This document shows, in pieces, positions 15,327 through 24,514 of a DNA stretch of 64,000 nucleotides. Numbering within the stretch: the stretch's first letter is position 1; the number at the start of each line of letters is the position of its first letter. The stretch is from an uncultured bacterium (GTDB lineage: Bacteria > Bacillota > Clostridia > Oscillospirales > Ruminococcaceae): contig CAJMSD010000012.1 in NCBI GenBank assembly GCA_905215965.1, positions 1-64,000 of the forward strand, read 5' to 3'. The position numbers and the translations under genes were made by a program. The notes under the pieces are model-generated. The model worked only from the letters and a program-made list of their open reading frames with translations. It was not told the origin of the DNA and did no database searches.

Positions 15327-17870
15327 ATGAAATTTCTTGCAATTGACGGAAACAGCATACTTAACCGTGCGTTTTACGGAATAAAAATGCTCTCGAATAA
15401 AAAGGGAGTTTTCACCAACGCTGTGTTCGGTTTTATGAATATATACCTGAAAAATGTCGGAGAATTCAAACCCGACGCCGTTGCTGTCGCCTTTGACCTG
15501 CGTTCCCCCACGTTCAGGCATAAGGCGGTTTCATCTTATAAGGCGAACCGAAAGGGTATGCCTCCGGAGCTTGCTCAGCAGCTTCCGCTTGTCAAGGAGC
15601 TGCTTTCTCTTATGGGCGTAAAGGTCATGGAATGCGAGGGCTACGAGGCTGACGATATCCTCGGAACTCTTTCCAAAATGTGTACCGACAAGGGCATCGA
15701 ATGCCATATTCTTACGGGAGACAGAGACAGCCTGCAGCTCATCGACGATAACGTAACGATACGTCTTGCCACCAATAAGGAAACTATCCTTTACACACCT
15801 CAGCGATTTATTGACGATTACGGCTTCGAGCCGATAAAGCTGATCGACCTGAAAGCTCTCATGGGCGACAGCTCTGATAATATTCCGGGAGTTCCCGGCA
15901 TCGGAGAAAAAACTGCTTCGGCGCTTATTAAAAAATACGGCTCCGTCGAAAAGCTTTACGAGGAATACGCCGATTCCGCAGATATTACCAAGGGAGTCAA
16001 AGCCAAGCTCGAAAAGGGAGCCGATTCCGCCAAGGAGAGCAAATGGCTTGCAACTATAGTACGCGATGTTCCCGTGAGCGCCAATCCCGAAGATTACCTC
16101 ACAGGCGCTCCGGATAATACGGGAATAAGCCGTCTGCTAACCGAGCTTGAGATGTTCAAGCTGCTGGATAAGCTCGGAATATCTGCATCGGTCGGGATCG
16201 CGGCAGCTCCCGAAAAAAATGAAGAGACCGCCGCCGAACCTATCGAGCTTTCCTGCGAACCGCTCGCCGCAGAAATTATAGATTCCCTCGAAAGCTGCGA
16301 TTATCTTTTTGACGGAACAAAGCTGACCGTCCGCAGCGGAAATACCGTATATACCGCGGAAAGCGATGATATTATATGCGGATTCCTGTCGTCCGGATGC
16401 GCGAAAAACACCATTGATGCAAAGCCGCATTACCGTTATGCCTTTGCTCACGGTATCGAACTGAAAAATCTGAAAAATGACGCAGCTATCTGCGGCTATC
16501 TGCTTAATACGGCAGCTTCGGATTATACCGTTGAAAAGCTGTGTGCCGAATATTCCGTTCATTACTGCGCTGAAAACGGCGAATATGCCGATATAGCCTC
16601 CCTTGATTTGCTGACAAAAAAGCTGAGAGAGCTTGTGAAAAACGAGGGAATGAACGAGCTTCTTGAAAAAATAGAGCTTCCTCTTACGGAAGTCCTTGCA
16701 TCTATGGAGCATTACGGCATAAAAATAGACGCTGAGGGCGTGAGAGAATTCGGCACGATGCTCACGGAAATGACAGAGGAAACAAGTCAGATAATTTTCG
16801 ACGAGGCAGGACATACGTTTAATATCTCGTCTCCCAAGCAGCTGGGAGTTGTGCTTTTCGAGGAACAGGGACTTCCGGCTAAGAAAAAGACAAAAAGCGG
16901 TTATTCCACTAATGCCGACGTTCTGGAGGAGCTTAGAAATCAGTCTCCTCTCGTTGATAACGTGCTGAAATACCGCCGCTATACTAAGCTGAATTCGACC
17001 TACGTTGTCGGACTGCTCGATAAAATTGCCGATGACGGACGCATACACACCTGTTTCCGTCAGACTGAAACGCGCACGGGAAGAATTTCATCGACCGAGC
17101 CGAATATGCAGAATATTCCTGTCAGGACCGAGCTTGGCAGTCAAATGAGAAAATTCTTTACAGCTCCCGACGGAAAGGTTCTTCTTGACGCCGACTACAG
17201 CCAGATAGAGCTGCGCGTAATGGCTCATCTCTGCGGCGACGAGAACATGATAAACGCATTTACATCGGGAGAAGATATCCATACCTCAACGGCAGCTCAG
17301 GTGTTCGATATGCCTCCGTTCATGGTCACTTCCGAGATGAGAAGCGCCGCCAAAGCGGTAAACTTCGGTATAATTTACGGAATAGGAGCTTTCTCGCTTT
17401 CAAAGGATATCGGAACTACCGTTGCGCAGGCTAAAAAATACATCTCCGATTATCTTGCGCGGTATCCGAAGGTAAATGAATTTATGGAGAGAACTGTTGA
17501 AGGCTGCAAAGAAAACGGCTATGTTTCCACAATGTTCGGCAGAAAGCGCTATGTCCCGGAGCTTCAGTCGTCAAACAAAACAATTCAGGCAGCCGGAAAA
17601 AGAATTGCTATGAATACTCCCGTTCAGGGCACGGCTGCGGATCTTATAAAGATCGCTATGGTGAACGTTTACAAGCGTCTGCGCGAGGAAAAACTCGACG
17701 CGCAGCTTATCCTGCAGGTTCACGACGAATTGATTGTCGAGGCTTCTCTTGCGGACGCTGCCGCGGCTTCCGAAATATTGGGAGATGAAATGCGCAGGGT
17801 GTACGAGATGAAAGCGCCGCTTTCAGTCGAAGTAAACGAGGGCAAAAGCTGGTATGACGCCAAAGGCTGA
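15327..17870 (+). CDS. polA: DNA polymerase I
   Basis: A protein of 847 residues for replication primer removal and repair. The N-terminal 5' nuclease (about 1-290) shows AIDGNSILNRAFYG, the acidic motif EGYEADDILGT and GDSSDNIPGVPGIGEKTA. The middle exonuclease-like domain lacks the usual acidic 3'-5' exonuclease residues, as in Bacillus-type enzymes, so proofreading is probably absent. The polymerase domain has motif A DADYSQIELR (about 621), motif B RSAAKAVNFGIIYG and motif C QVHDELIVEA (about 796). I chose ATG 15327, preceded by GAGG; an ATG 42 bases upstream has no RBS. First gene of the polA-zinc ribbon-rimI-tsaD run. Confidence 0.95.
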   Translation: MKFLAIDGNSILNRAFYGIKMLSNKKGVFTNAVFGFMNIYLKNVGEFKPDAVAVAFDLRSPTFRHKAVSSYKANRKGMPPELAQQLPLVKELLSLMGVKVMECEGYEADDILGTLSKMCTDKGIECHILTGDRDSLQLIDDNVTIRLATNKETILYTPQRFIDDYGFEPIKLIDLKALMGDSSDNIPGVPGIGEKTASALIKKYGSVEKLYEEYADSADITKGVKAKLEKGADSAKESKWLATIVRDVPVSANPEDYLTGAPDNTGISRLLTELEMFKLLDKLGISASVGIAAAPEKNEETAAEPIELSCEPLAAEIIDSLESCDYLFDGTKLTVRSGNTVYTAESDDIICGFLSSGCAKNTIDAKPHYRYAFAHGIELKNLKNDAAICGYLLNTAASDYTVEKLCAEYSVHYCAENGEYADIASLDLLTKKLRELVKNEGMNELLEKIELPLTEVLASMEHYGIKIDAEGVREFGTMLTEMTEETSQIIFDEAGHTFNISSPKQLGVVLFEEQGLPAKKKTKSGYSTNADVLEELRNQSPLVDNVLKYRRYTKLNSTYVVGLLDKIADDGRIHTCFRQTETRTGRISSTEPNMQNIPVRTELGSQMRKFFTAPDGKVLLDADYSQIELRVMAHLCGDENMINAFTSGEDIHTSTAAQVFDMPPFMVTSEMRSAAKAVNFGIIYGIGAFSLSKDIGTTVAQAKKYISDYLARYPKVNEFMERTVEGCKENGYVSTMFGRKRYVPELQSSNKTIQAAGKRIAMNTPVQGTAADLIKIAMVNVYKRLREEKLDAQLILQVHDELIVEASLADAAAASEILGDEMRRVYEMKAPLSVEVNEGKSWYDAKG

Positions 17871-17889
17871 GACAGGGAGATGAGATAAT

Positions 17890-18249
17890 ATGAAGCTGAA
17901 ATGCAGCGAATGCGGAAATAAGGTCGACAGCAGTGATAAAACCTGTCCGATATGCGGTTACGTTCTTTATGATGACGTATTCGAAAGAATGGCTGCCGAT
18001 GTCGATGAGGAACTCGGCAATGTGACAGAAGCCGAGCTTAGAAAGATAAGAAGAGAATCATCAAAAAACGTTGAAAAGCTGACGTTTTCCCAATTTGAAG
18101 AAATATACGCAAGAGAGCACGGCAGTCCGGCTTCAAATCCGCTTGCTGTCGTAAGTCCGCTGTTTTACAGCCTCGAAAGGCGCAGATATAAACGTGAATT
18201 GAATGCGGCATGGCGAGAATATCGGAGGTCCTTGGGATATGACGAATAA
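17890..18249 (+). CDS. Zinc-ribbon protein of unknown function
   Basis: A protein of 119 residues. Two CxxC pairs (CSECGNK at about 5, CPICGY at about 20) form a zinc ribbon. The rest is charged and predicted helical, ending in a basic stretch (LERRRYKRELNAAWREYRRS). There is no signal peptide. It lies 19 bases after polA and overlaps the rimI start by 11 bases, so it is translated with these genes. RBS GGGAGATGAG before ATG 17890. I do not recognise a specific function. Confidence 0.75.
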   Translation: MKLKCSECGNKVDSSDKTCPICGYVLYDDVFERMAADVDEELGNVTEAELRKIRRESSKNVEKLTFSQFEEIYAREHGSPASNPLAVVSPLFYSLERRRYKRELNAAWREYRRSLGYDE

Positions 18250-18700
18250 CATAAAAATTATAAAAGCCGACTCTAATACTCCTCCCGATATTTTTTCCGC
18301 TCTTTCGCAGCTTGACAAAGCGGCTGTCGGCTCGGACGGCTGGTCGGAGCAGTCCTTCCGCTCCGAGGCTGAAAAGGATAACGGATATGTGCTGTATGTG
18401 CTTATTGACGGCGAAGCTGCGGCTCTGCTTACCGGTTATTATGCCTGCGGAGAGGGCGACATCACAAGCGTTGCCGTTGCTCCGAAGTATCGGCGGCAGG
18501 GACTTGCAAAGGCTCTGATAGCGCGGTTTGAAGAGCTGCTTCCCGACGATGCCGAAAAGCTCTTTCTTGAGGTTCGGCAGTCAAACGAAAATGCCGCCGC
18601 TTTATATAAAAAATGCGGATTCGAGCAGATATCGCTCAGGAAAAATTTTTATTCGGATCCCCGCGAAAACGCTATAGTAATGATGAAAGCTGAGGTATAA
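18239..18700 (+). CDS. rimI: GNAT acetyltransferase, RimI-like
   Basis: A protein of 153 residues with the GNAT fold. The acetyl-CoA loop is VAPKYRRQGLAKALI, and the C-terminal part has FLEVRQSNENAAALYKKCGFE, typical of RimI. RimI acetylates the N-terminus of ribosomal protein S18, and in many Firmicutes and Clostridia the gene lies beside tsaD, as here. Start ATG 18239 has GGAGG nine bases upstream and overlaps the end of the preceding gene; an earlier in-frame ATG at 18203 is less likely. tsaD follows after three bases. Confidence 0.88.
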   Translation: MTNNIKIIKADSNTPPDIFSALSQLDKAAVGSDGWSEQSFRSEAEKDNGYVLYVLIDGEAAALLTGYYACGEGDITSVAVAPKYRRQGLAKALIARFEELLPDDAEKLFLEVRQSNENAAALYKKCGFEQISLRKNFYSDPRENAIVMMKAEV

Positions 18701-18703
18701 AAT

Positions 18704-19720
18704 ATGCTTATTCTTGGAATAGAAAGCTCCTGCGACGAGACCGCCGCAAGCGTTGTTAAGGACGGCAGAGAGATAATTTCCTCCGTCGTTTCGACACAGA
18801 TCGAGGAGCACAAAAAATACGGCGGAGTTGTTCCCGAAATCGCGTCGCGCCGCCACTGTGAAAATATACTCGGCGTTGTCCGAAAGACTCTTGACGATGC
18901 AGAAATAACGCTCGGCGATGTCGATGCCGTTGCTGTAACATACGCGCCCGGACTTATAGGCGCGCTGCTTGTGGGAGTTAATTTTGCAAAAGGACTTGCC
19001 ATGGCTTCGGGAAAGCCGCTTGTTCCGGTTCATCATATTGCCGGTCATATCGCTACCAACTACCTCACCCACAAGGAGCTTGACCCTCCTTATCTCTGCC
19101 TTGTGGCAAGCGGAGGTCACAGCCATATTATCGAAGTCCTTTCATATAATAGATTCAGAGTTGTCGGCAGGACCCGTGACGACGCGGCAGGAGAATGCTT
19201 CGACAAATGCGCCCGTGCAATGGGATTTCCCTATCCTGGCGGAGTTCACATCGATAATGCCGCCCAAAACGGCGATCCCGCAAAATTCAAGCTTCCTCAC
19301 CCTGCCGTTGCCGGAAGCGAGTTCGATTTCAGCTTTTCGGGACTGAAAACCTTTGTCATCAATACTATACATAATTCTCAGCAGAAAGATATCGAGCTTG
19401 ATCACAACGATCTTTCCGCAAGTATTCAGCAGACGATCGCCGAGATCCTTACCGAAAAGACAATGAAAGCCGCCGAAGCTCTCGGCTATCGGAAAATTGC
19501 TCTTGCAGGCGGAGTTTCAGCCAACTCGGGAGTGCGCTCGGCAATGGCGGAGGCTTGCTCAAAGCGCGGTTTTGAATTTTTTATGCCGGATAAGAAGCTC
19601 TGCGGCGATAACGGCGCAATGATCGCAAGTCAGGGCTACTACAATTTTATAAACGGAATTACTGCCGACGAAAGCCTGAATGCCGCCGCTACCCTTTCTC
19701 TGGACGACATAAGCGAATAA
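18704..19720 (+). CDS. tsaD: tRNA N6-threonylcarbamoyladenosine synthase subunit TsaD
   Basis: A protein of 338 residues that transfers threonylcarbamoyl to A37 of ANN-decoding tRNAs. The ASKHA-fold signatures are clear: LGIESSCDETAAS at the start, VTYAPGLIGALLVG, the iron-binding HHIAGH, VASGGHSHI, the phosphate loop KCARAMGFPYPGG, ALAGGVSANSG and GDNGAMIA near the end. The length is normal. It is the last gene of the polA run. The window also holds tcdA (61162-61860), whose product cyclises the same modified base. Confidence 0.95.
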   Translation: MLILGIESSCDETAASVVKDGREIISSVVSTQIEEHKKYGGVVPEIASRRHCENILGVVRKTLDDAEITLGDVDAVAVTYAPGLIGALLVGVNFAKGLAMASGKPLVPVHHIAGHIATNYLTHKELDPPYLCLVASGGHSHIIEVLSYNRFRVVGRTRDDAAGECFDKCARAMGFPYPGGVHIDNAAQNGDPAKFKLPHPAVAGSEFDFSFSGLKTFVINTIHNSQQKDIELDHNDLSASIQQTIAEILTEKTMKAAEALGYRKIALAGGVSANSGVRSAMAEACSKRGFEFFMPDKKLCGDNGAMIASQGYYNFINGITADESLNAAATLSLDDISE

Positions 19721-19786
19721 GAGCCTTGGCATCTCTGCGCGAATCATATATAATAAAAATATAAATTATATCAGGAGGATCTTACC

Positions 19787-22700
19787 ATGAAAAAGTTATT
19801 ATCTGCGCTCCTTGCCGTGAGCGTTGTTTTCGGCGCAGGCTCGGCTGTGTTTGACTCCGCAAATTACAGCTCCATGCAGACTTATGCTTCTTCCGAGTAT
19901 ACGGAGGGAACTTACGGCTATCTTACTTATAAAAATTACGGTGATTACATAGAGATTACGGATTGCGATGTATCGGCAACTTCTGTTGAAATACCTTCTG
20001 AAATTGACGGAGTGCCTGTTACGAGTATAGGCGATGATGCGTTCTATGAGTGCTCAAATTCTTCCGTAATTATTCCTAACAGTATTACATGTATAGGCAA
20101 TCGAGCGTTCTACAGTTGCTCAAACTTGGAATCTATAACAATCCCAAATAGCGTTACAATTATCGGTAATAACGCGTTCACTGGATGTTATAGCTTGACC
20201 TTTATAGCAATTTCAGACAGTGTTGAAAGTATAGGTTTAAGTGCATTCAATCACTGTTCAGGCTTAACCTCTATAACCGTTCCCGACAGCGTTACAAGTA
20301 TCGGGTATGGTGCATTCAGTTACTGCGGCAGCTTGACTGAAATTCTTGTTGATGAAAATAATCAATACTATACGAGCGACAACGGAGTATTGTTTAATAA
20401 GGATAAAACTACGCTTTGTGCATATCCGTACGGAAAAAAAGAATCAAAGTATATTATTCCAGATAGTGTTACAAGTATAGGTAATGATGCTTTCTGTGAT
20501 TGTGATAACTTAACCTCTGTGACCATTCCTGATAGCGTTACAAGCATTGAGTGTAGTGCATTCATCGGCTGTTCAGGCTTGACTTCAATAACCATTCCAG
20601 ATAGTGTTAAAAGTATCGGCAATTATGCGTTCTATTACTGCGACGGCTTGACCTCTGTAACCATTCCCGACAGCGTTACAAGTATTGGTGCAGGTGCGTT
20701 TAGTGGTTTCACAGGCACAATGCACGGCTATGAAGGCTCTTATGCGCAGACTTACGCCAAAGAAAATAATATTACATTCAGTGTTATCAAGCAGGATATA
20801 GCCCCCAAGATCTATGAGCAAATGAATATATTAGCTAATGACCCCTTGTATTACGGCAACTCTCAGACCGTACAGATCATAGAAGATTATCGTAATATGG
20901 CGATAGCCGACCCCGAGGTAGAGAGCTATCATTTCTGGAAGAATATAGGTAATATAACGGACGGTAATTTGAGCGAGGAAGAGTTTAATCAAACAATGAC
21001 CGTACAAGCTTTAATTACAGAAATTTTTCTTAATGAAGAGCTGATTGCATCATTTGATAAAAATACAGCCGATTTACTCTGGAAAGAACAAAAAGAAGTG
21101 CTGACAGGTATTAAGAATAATGCGTCTGATTGGTCTTTAAGTGAAGAGGCTCTTAACAAAATAGACACGATTATTTCAACGGTTGATTATTCAAGCGAAT
21201 TTTTTGATAAGTCTGTAATAGAGGTTTGTGAAATATTAAAGAATATAAACGGTCAGGAATTGACCGCTTTTGAAAAATTTATTAAGGGATATGCCGGAAA
21301 AGCTGAAATTGCAGGTGGGGTTGGTACTGTTCTTGAACTATTTCAGATATTCTCAACACGTCAGGAGAAGATTGAAAACGCTGCACAGTTGTATGAATTG
21401 TACTTAGCTTGTCTCGCATATCAATCTTCAAGCGCTCAGTTTCGTCAGGCAGTGCAGTTTATGTCGGATAGTGTAGCAAGAGAAGTGAGTAAATATACCG
21501 GCAATGATGATTTTGCAAAGAGAATGAGAGAAGTCGGAGCATTGTATCAAAAATATTATGAAATAATACTTGATGAAACAAAAGAACAATATAAAAATTT
21601 GGCTTCTGAATTAAGTTCGGAAATTGATTTTAATAAAGATCATCAGTGGGAAACATTTAAGGGAAAGGCGATAGCAATAGGCGTTATAGCTGCTGCATTC
21701 CCTGAAATAGCTTTTGCATTAAAAACTGCAGGAATTGTACTTGATGTCGGAGTTTCATTATGGGAAATAACATCAGGGGTGGACGAACGCGCGCTTGAAC
21801 GTGATAAATTCCTGAATATGATACTGTTTTATGATTCGTTCTCTAATGCGCTCTATTCAAAGGACGGCTTTTACGGCTTGCTGTTAGATGACCCAAGCGA
21901 AGAGTCCTATCAGACATTTCTAAATGGAGTGAAAATGTATCTTATTGCGGAAGAAATGACCTTGGAATATGCTGCTAATTATTCAATAATGCTAAGACAA
22001 GCATTGCGTGATTGGAAGAAAGTATTTGTATTAATTGACCAGCAGGATTACATTAAACCAGTGTATCATGCAAGATATCCCGATAGACCAACCGGAGGGC
22101 GTACACCTCAATCATGTTGGAAGGAACTTAATAGTGATATGGTAGATGATGATGTTCAGCTTCTACGATATATGCATGTGTTTGTTGATACTGAGGAGTT
22201 TACAGGTCTGCGACATTTGTATTATTTAACGGAAGAAGAAGCTTCACAGTTGGGGAAGACTGAATTTACTAAGTATCAATGTTTACATACAAAAGTTAAG
22301 ATGTATTCAATTTTATGTCCCATTGACATAACAATAAAACACGGTGACGAAATTGTTGCAAAGGTTGAAAATGATAAAATTGTTTTGAACAGTAACGAGA
22401 TTATCCTTAATGTTTATAAGGAAGCAGACGATGAATATGCATATAAACATATAATTTTGCCGGAAGGATATACTCTCGAGATCAACGGCTTTGATGAAGG
22501 AACTATGACCTTTGAAAAAACGGTTGTCGAAAACGGAAAGGCAAAAATGATCTCCAATGTTTCCGATGTTCCTGTACAAAAGGGTTCTTCCTATAAAGAA
22601 ATTATTGAAAACGGCGTAACTGTTGCATTGGAATATGATAAGGAAAACGACGGCATATCTGACGGTACTCTGACGTGTGTAATGATTGATCCGGAACATG

Positions 22701-22954
22701 CTATAACAGATATTCTGTTAGGCGACATTGACGGCGACGGCGCAGTAAACTCCAGCGACGCTTCACTTGTCCTCCGCGAGTACGCGCTTATCGCTACAGG
22801 AGAAGCTCCCACGTTCAGCGAAGCGCAGAACACCGCAGCCGATGTAAACGGCGATAATGCCGTAGATTCCTCCGACGCTTCGGTAATATTGGCTTATTAC
22901 GCTTACACTTCAACAGGCGGAACAGGCAATATATCGGAATTTATGAATAAATAA
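19787..22954 (+). CDS. Secreted LRR protein with large helical domain and dockerin
   Basis: A protein of 1,055 residues. Signal peptide (MKKLLSALLAVSVVFGAGSA). Residues about 60-320 contain some ten BspA-type (LRR_5) leucine-rich repeats of the form DSVTSIGxxAFxxCxxLTSVTIP, interrupted by one non-repeat loop (NQYYTSDNGVLFNKDKTTL) that is itself typical of these proteins. Residues about 335-780 are alpha-helical and unassigned, with a hydrophobic Gly/Ala-rich stretch at about 624-664 (KAIAIGVIAAAFPEIAFAL and onwards). A beta-like region precedes the C-terminal dockerin (977-1055; GDIDGDGAVNSSDAS, ADVNGDNAVDSSDAS). This dockerin differs in type from those of ScaC and GH44. The helical core is more AT-rich than its neighbours. 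RBS AGGAGG. Function unknown; cell-surface or cellulosome binding is likely. Confidence 0.82.
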   Translation: MKKLLSALLAVSVVFGAGSAVFDSANYSSMQTYASSEYTEGTYGYLTYKNYGDYIEITDCDVSATSVEIPSEIDGVPVTSIGDDAFYECSNSSVIIPNSITCIGNRAFYSCSNLESITIPNSVTIIGNNAFTGCYSLTFIAISDSVESIGLSAFNHCSGLTSITVPDSVTSIGYGAFSYCGSLTEILVDENNQYYTSDNGVLFNKDKTTLCAYPYGKKESKYIIPDSVTSIGNDAFCDCDNLTSVTIPDSVTSIECSAFIGCSGLTSITIPDSVKSIGNYAFYYCDGLTSVTIPDSVTSIGAGAFSGFTGTMHGYEGSYAQTYAKENNITFSVIKQDIAPKIYEQMNILANDPLYYGNSQTVQIIEDYRNMAIADPEVESYHFWKNIGNITDGNLSEEEFNQTMTVQALITEIFLNEELIASFDKNTADLLWKEQKEVLTGIKNNASDWSLSEEALNKIDTIISTVDYSSEFFDKSVIEVCEILKNINGQELTAFEKFIKGYAGKAEIAGGVGTVLELFQIFSTRQEKIENAAQLYELYLACLAYQSSSAQFRQAVQFMSDSVAREVSKYTGNDDFAKRMREVGALYQKYYEIILDETKEQYKNLASELSSEIDFNKDHQWETFKGKAIAIGVIAAAFPEIAFALKTAGIVLDVGVSLWEITSGVDERALERDKFLNMILFYDSFSNALYSKDGFYGLLLDDPSEESYQTFLNGVKMYLIAEEMTLEYAANYSIMLRQALRDWKKVFVLIDQQDYIKPVYHARYPDRPTGGRTPQSCWKELNSDMVDDDVQLLRYMHVFVDTEEFTGLRHLYYLTEEEASQLGKTEFTKYQCLHTKVKMYSILCPIDITIKHGDEIVAKVENDKIVLNSNEIILNVYKEADDEYAYKHIILPEGYTLEINGFDEGTMTFEKTVVENGKAKMISNVSDVPVQKGSSYKEIIENGVTVALEYDKENDGISDGTLTCVMIDPEHAITDILLGDIDGDGAVNSSDASLVLREYALIATGEAPTFSEAQNTAADVNGDNAVDSSDASVILAYYAYTSTGGTGNISEFMNK

Positions 22955-22983
22955 CAAGAACTGTGCAAGCTTAATGATCAACG

Positions 22984-23013
22984 GAACGTCCTCGATGCGG
23001 GACGTTCTTTTTT
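22984..23013 (+). terminator. Terminator after the LRR-dockerin gene
   Basis: Stem GAACGTCC (22984-22991) with GGACGTTC (23000-23007), then six T. Confidence 0.85.
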
Positions 23014-23041
23014 CATAATTAGAAAAAATCGGCACATAATA
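23013..23041 (+). promoter_or_regulatory. Possible sporulation-type promoter before gerA
   Basis: TCATA, 17 bases, CATAATA, 20 bases before the gerA ATG. It resembles the sigma-G pattern (GCATA or TGAATA, 17-18, CATACTA), the factor that drives ger operons in Bacillus. No sigma-A promoter is visible here. The match is partial and this is a suggestion only. Confidence 0.3.
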
Positions 23042-23059
23042 TCTGCGAGGTGATATTAT

Positions 23060-24514
23060 ATGACCGATGATTACAGTACCAACAGCATAATATCGGATCT
23101 TTCTCTTAACCTGAAAGAGATAAAACGAATTTCGGGAGGTTCTTCCGATCTGCTTGTGAACGAATTTATCAGCGGCGGTATCAAATGCGCTCTGCTGTGC
23201 TGCGAGGGTATGCTTTCGACCTCGACGATAACGGAGCTTGTTCTTCTGCCTATTACGTCTATCTCAGCTAAAAAGGACTCTCACGAGCTGTTCAGATACA
23301 TTCAGGATAATCTTTTGCTTTCGGTCGACCGTTCGTCTGCCGAAAATTACGGAGATATGTTCAGATTCCTGAACTCGGGTTTTGCCGTTCTTATTGCCGA
23401 GGGAATAAACAAGGCTCTTGTTTTCGGAGTTCAGGGATATGCCGTCCGCGGAATAGACGAACCAGCCGGCGAAGCTAATATTATGGGCGCGCACGAGGGC
23501 TTTGTCGAGGTAGTGAGAACGAATATGTCGCTGATAAGGCGGCGGCTTAAAAGTCCCATGCTCGTTATGGAGCTTTTCGTCAAGGGAACTAAAAGCCAGA
23601 CCGACCTGTGCATCTGCTATATGCAGGACAGAGTGCCAAAAAAGCTTGTTGACGAAATTAAAAGCTCTCTCGACGAAATGGAGCTTGAATCAATTCTCAC
23701 AACCGGATATATCCGTCCTTTTCTGGAAAAGCGCAGCTTTGAGCTGTTTGATTCAACAGGAACTACGGAACGTCCCGATGTGCTTTGCTCGAAGCTTATC
23801 GAGGGCAGAGTTGCTCTTCTTGTGGACGGAGTTCCCTACGCCGTTATAATCCCCAAGCTTTTCTGCGAAAGCTTCCAGACCATAGACGATTATTCATTCA
23901 AGCCGTATTATTCAACGTTTATCCGCTGGGTAAAATATGCGGCATTTATTGTCTCGATACTTCTCCCCTCCGTTTATGCGGCAATAGCGATGTATCACCC
24001 CGAGCTTCTCAACAGCACGCTGCTTATGATACTTGTCGATGCAGAAAAAAGCGCTCCTATCCCGATCTTTACCGAAGCGCTGGGAGTTCTTCTGATGTAC
24101 GAGGTCATACGCGAAGCCGGAATACGTCTGCCCAAGGCTGTCGGCGGAGCAGTAAGCATAGTTGCAGGACTTATTATCGGCGATGCTGCCGTAAATTCGG
24201 GACTTATCAGCACTCCCCTGCTTACCATAACCGCTCTTGCCATTATCAGCGGATTCGTTGTTCCGGAACTGAACGCTTCTATGACGATCCTCAGATTCGC
24301 ATTTCTCATCGTGGGAAGCATTTTCGGATTGTTCGGGATAGCTCTTCTCGCCTGCGCCGTTCTTGTAAATATATGTTCGACAGAGGACTACGGTTTCCCA
24401 TATACCGCTCCCGTATCTCCTTTCAAGCCGAAAGGCATGAGAGATACCGCGATCCGCACCGGAATACGCAGTATGCAAAACGGAAACTTTACTGTGGAGG
24501 ATTACCATGAGTAA
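23060..24514 (+). CDS. Spore germination protein GerA family, A subunit
   Basis: A protein of 484 residues. The N-terminal soluble half (about 1-285) contains the GerA-family segments RGIDEPAGEANIMGAHEGFVEVVRTNMSLIRRRL and VPKKLVDEIKSSLDEM. The C-terminal part has five or so membrane helices with PIPIFTEALGVLLMYEVIREAGIRLPKAVGGAVSIVAG, characteristic of GerAA/GerBA/GerKA. GerA receptors sit in the inner spore membrane, sense germinants and open ion flow. RBS GAGGTGAT before ATG 23060. It overlaps the next gene by 8 bases. Two further genes complete an A-B-C set. Confidence 0.92.
   Translation: MTDDYSTNSIISDLSLNLKEIKRISGGSSDLLVNEFISGGIKCALLCCEGMLSTSTITELVLLPITSISAKKDSHELFRYIQDNLLLSVDRSSAENYGDMFRFLNSGFAVLIAEGINKALVFGVQGYAVRGIDEPAGEANIMGAHEGFVEVVRTNMSLIRRRLKSPMLVMELFVKGTKSQTDLCICYMQDRVPKKLVDEIKSSLDEMELESILTTGYIRPFLEKRSFELFDSTGTTERPDVLCSKLIEGRVALLVDGVPYAVIIPKLFCESFQTIDDYSFKPYYSTFIRWVKYAAFIVSILLPSVYAAIAMYHPELLNSTLLMILVDAEKSAPIPIFTEALGVLLMYEVIREAGIRLPKAVGGAVSIVAGLIIGDAAVNSGLISTPLLTITALAIISGFVVPELNASMTILRFAFLIVGSIFGLFGIALLACAVLVNICSTEDYGFPYTAPVSPFKPKGMRDTAIRTGIRSMQNGNFTVEDYHE

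Noticed and set aside
16137..17048. 303-codon minus-strand frame
   Set aside because: Fully antisense to polA, which has clear motifs across this stretch.
20200..20720. Regularly spaced DNA repeats resembling a CRISPR array
   Set aside because: The repeats are coding leucine-rich repeats in one frame, with conserved protein pattern and no unique spacers.
23785..24510. 241-codon plus-strand frame
   Set aside because: Shifted frame inside the gerA-type gene; composition is Arg/Ser/Tyr-rich nonsense.
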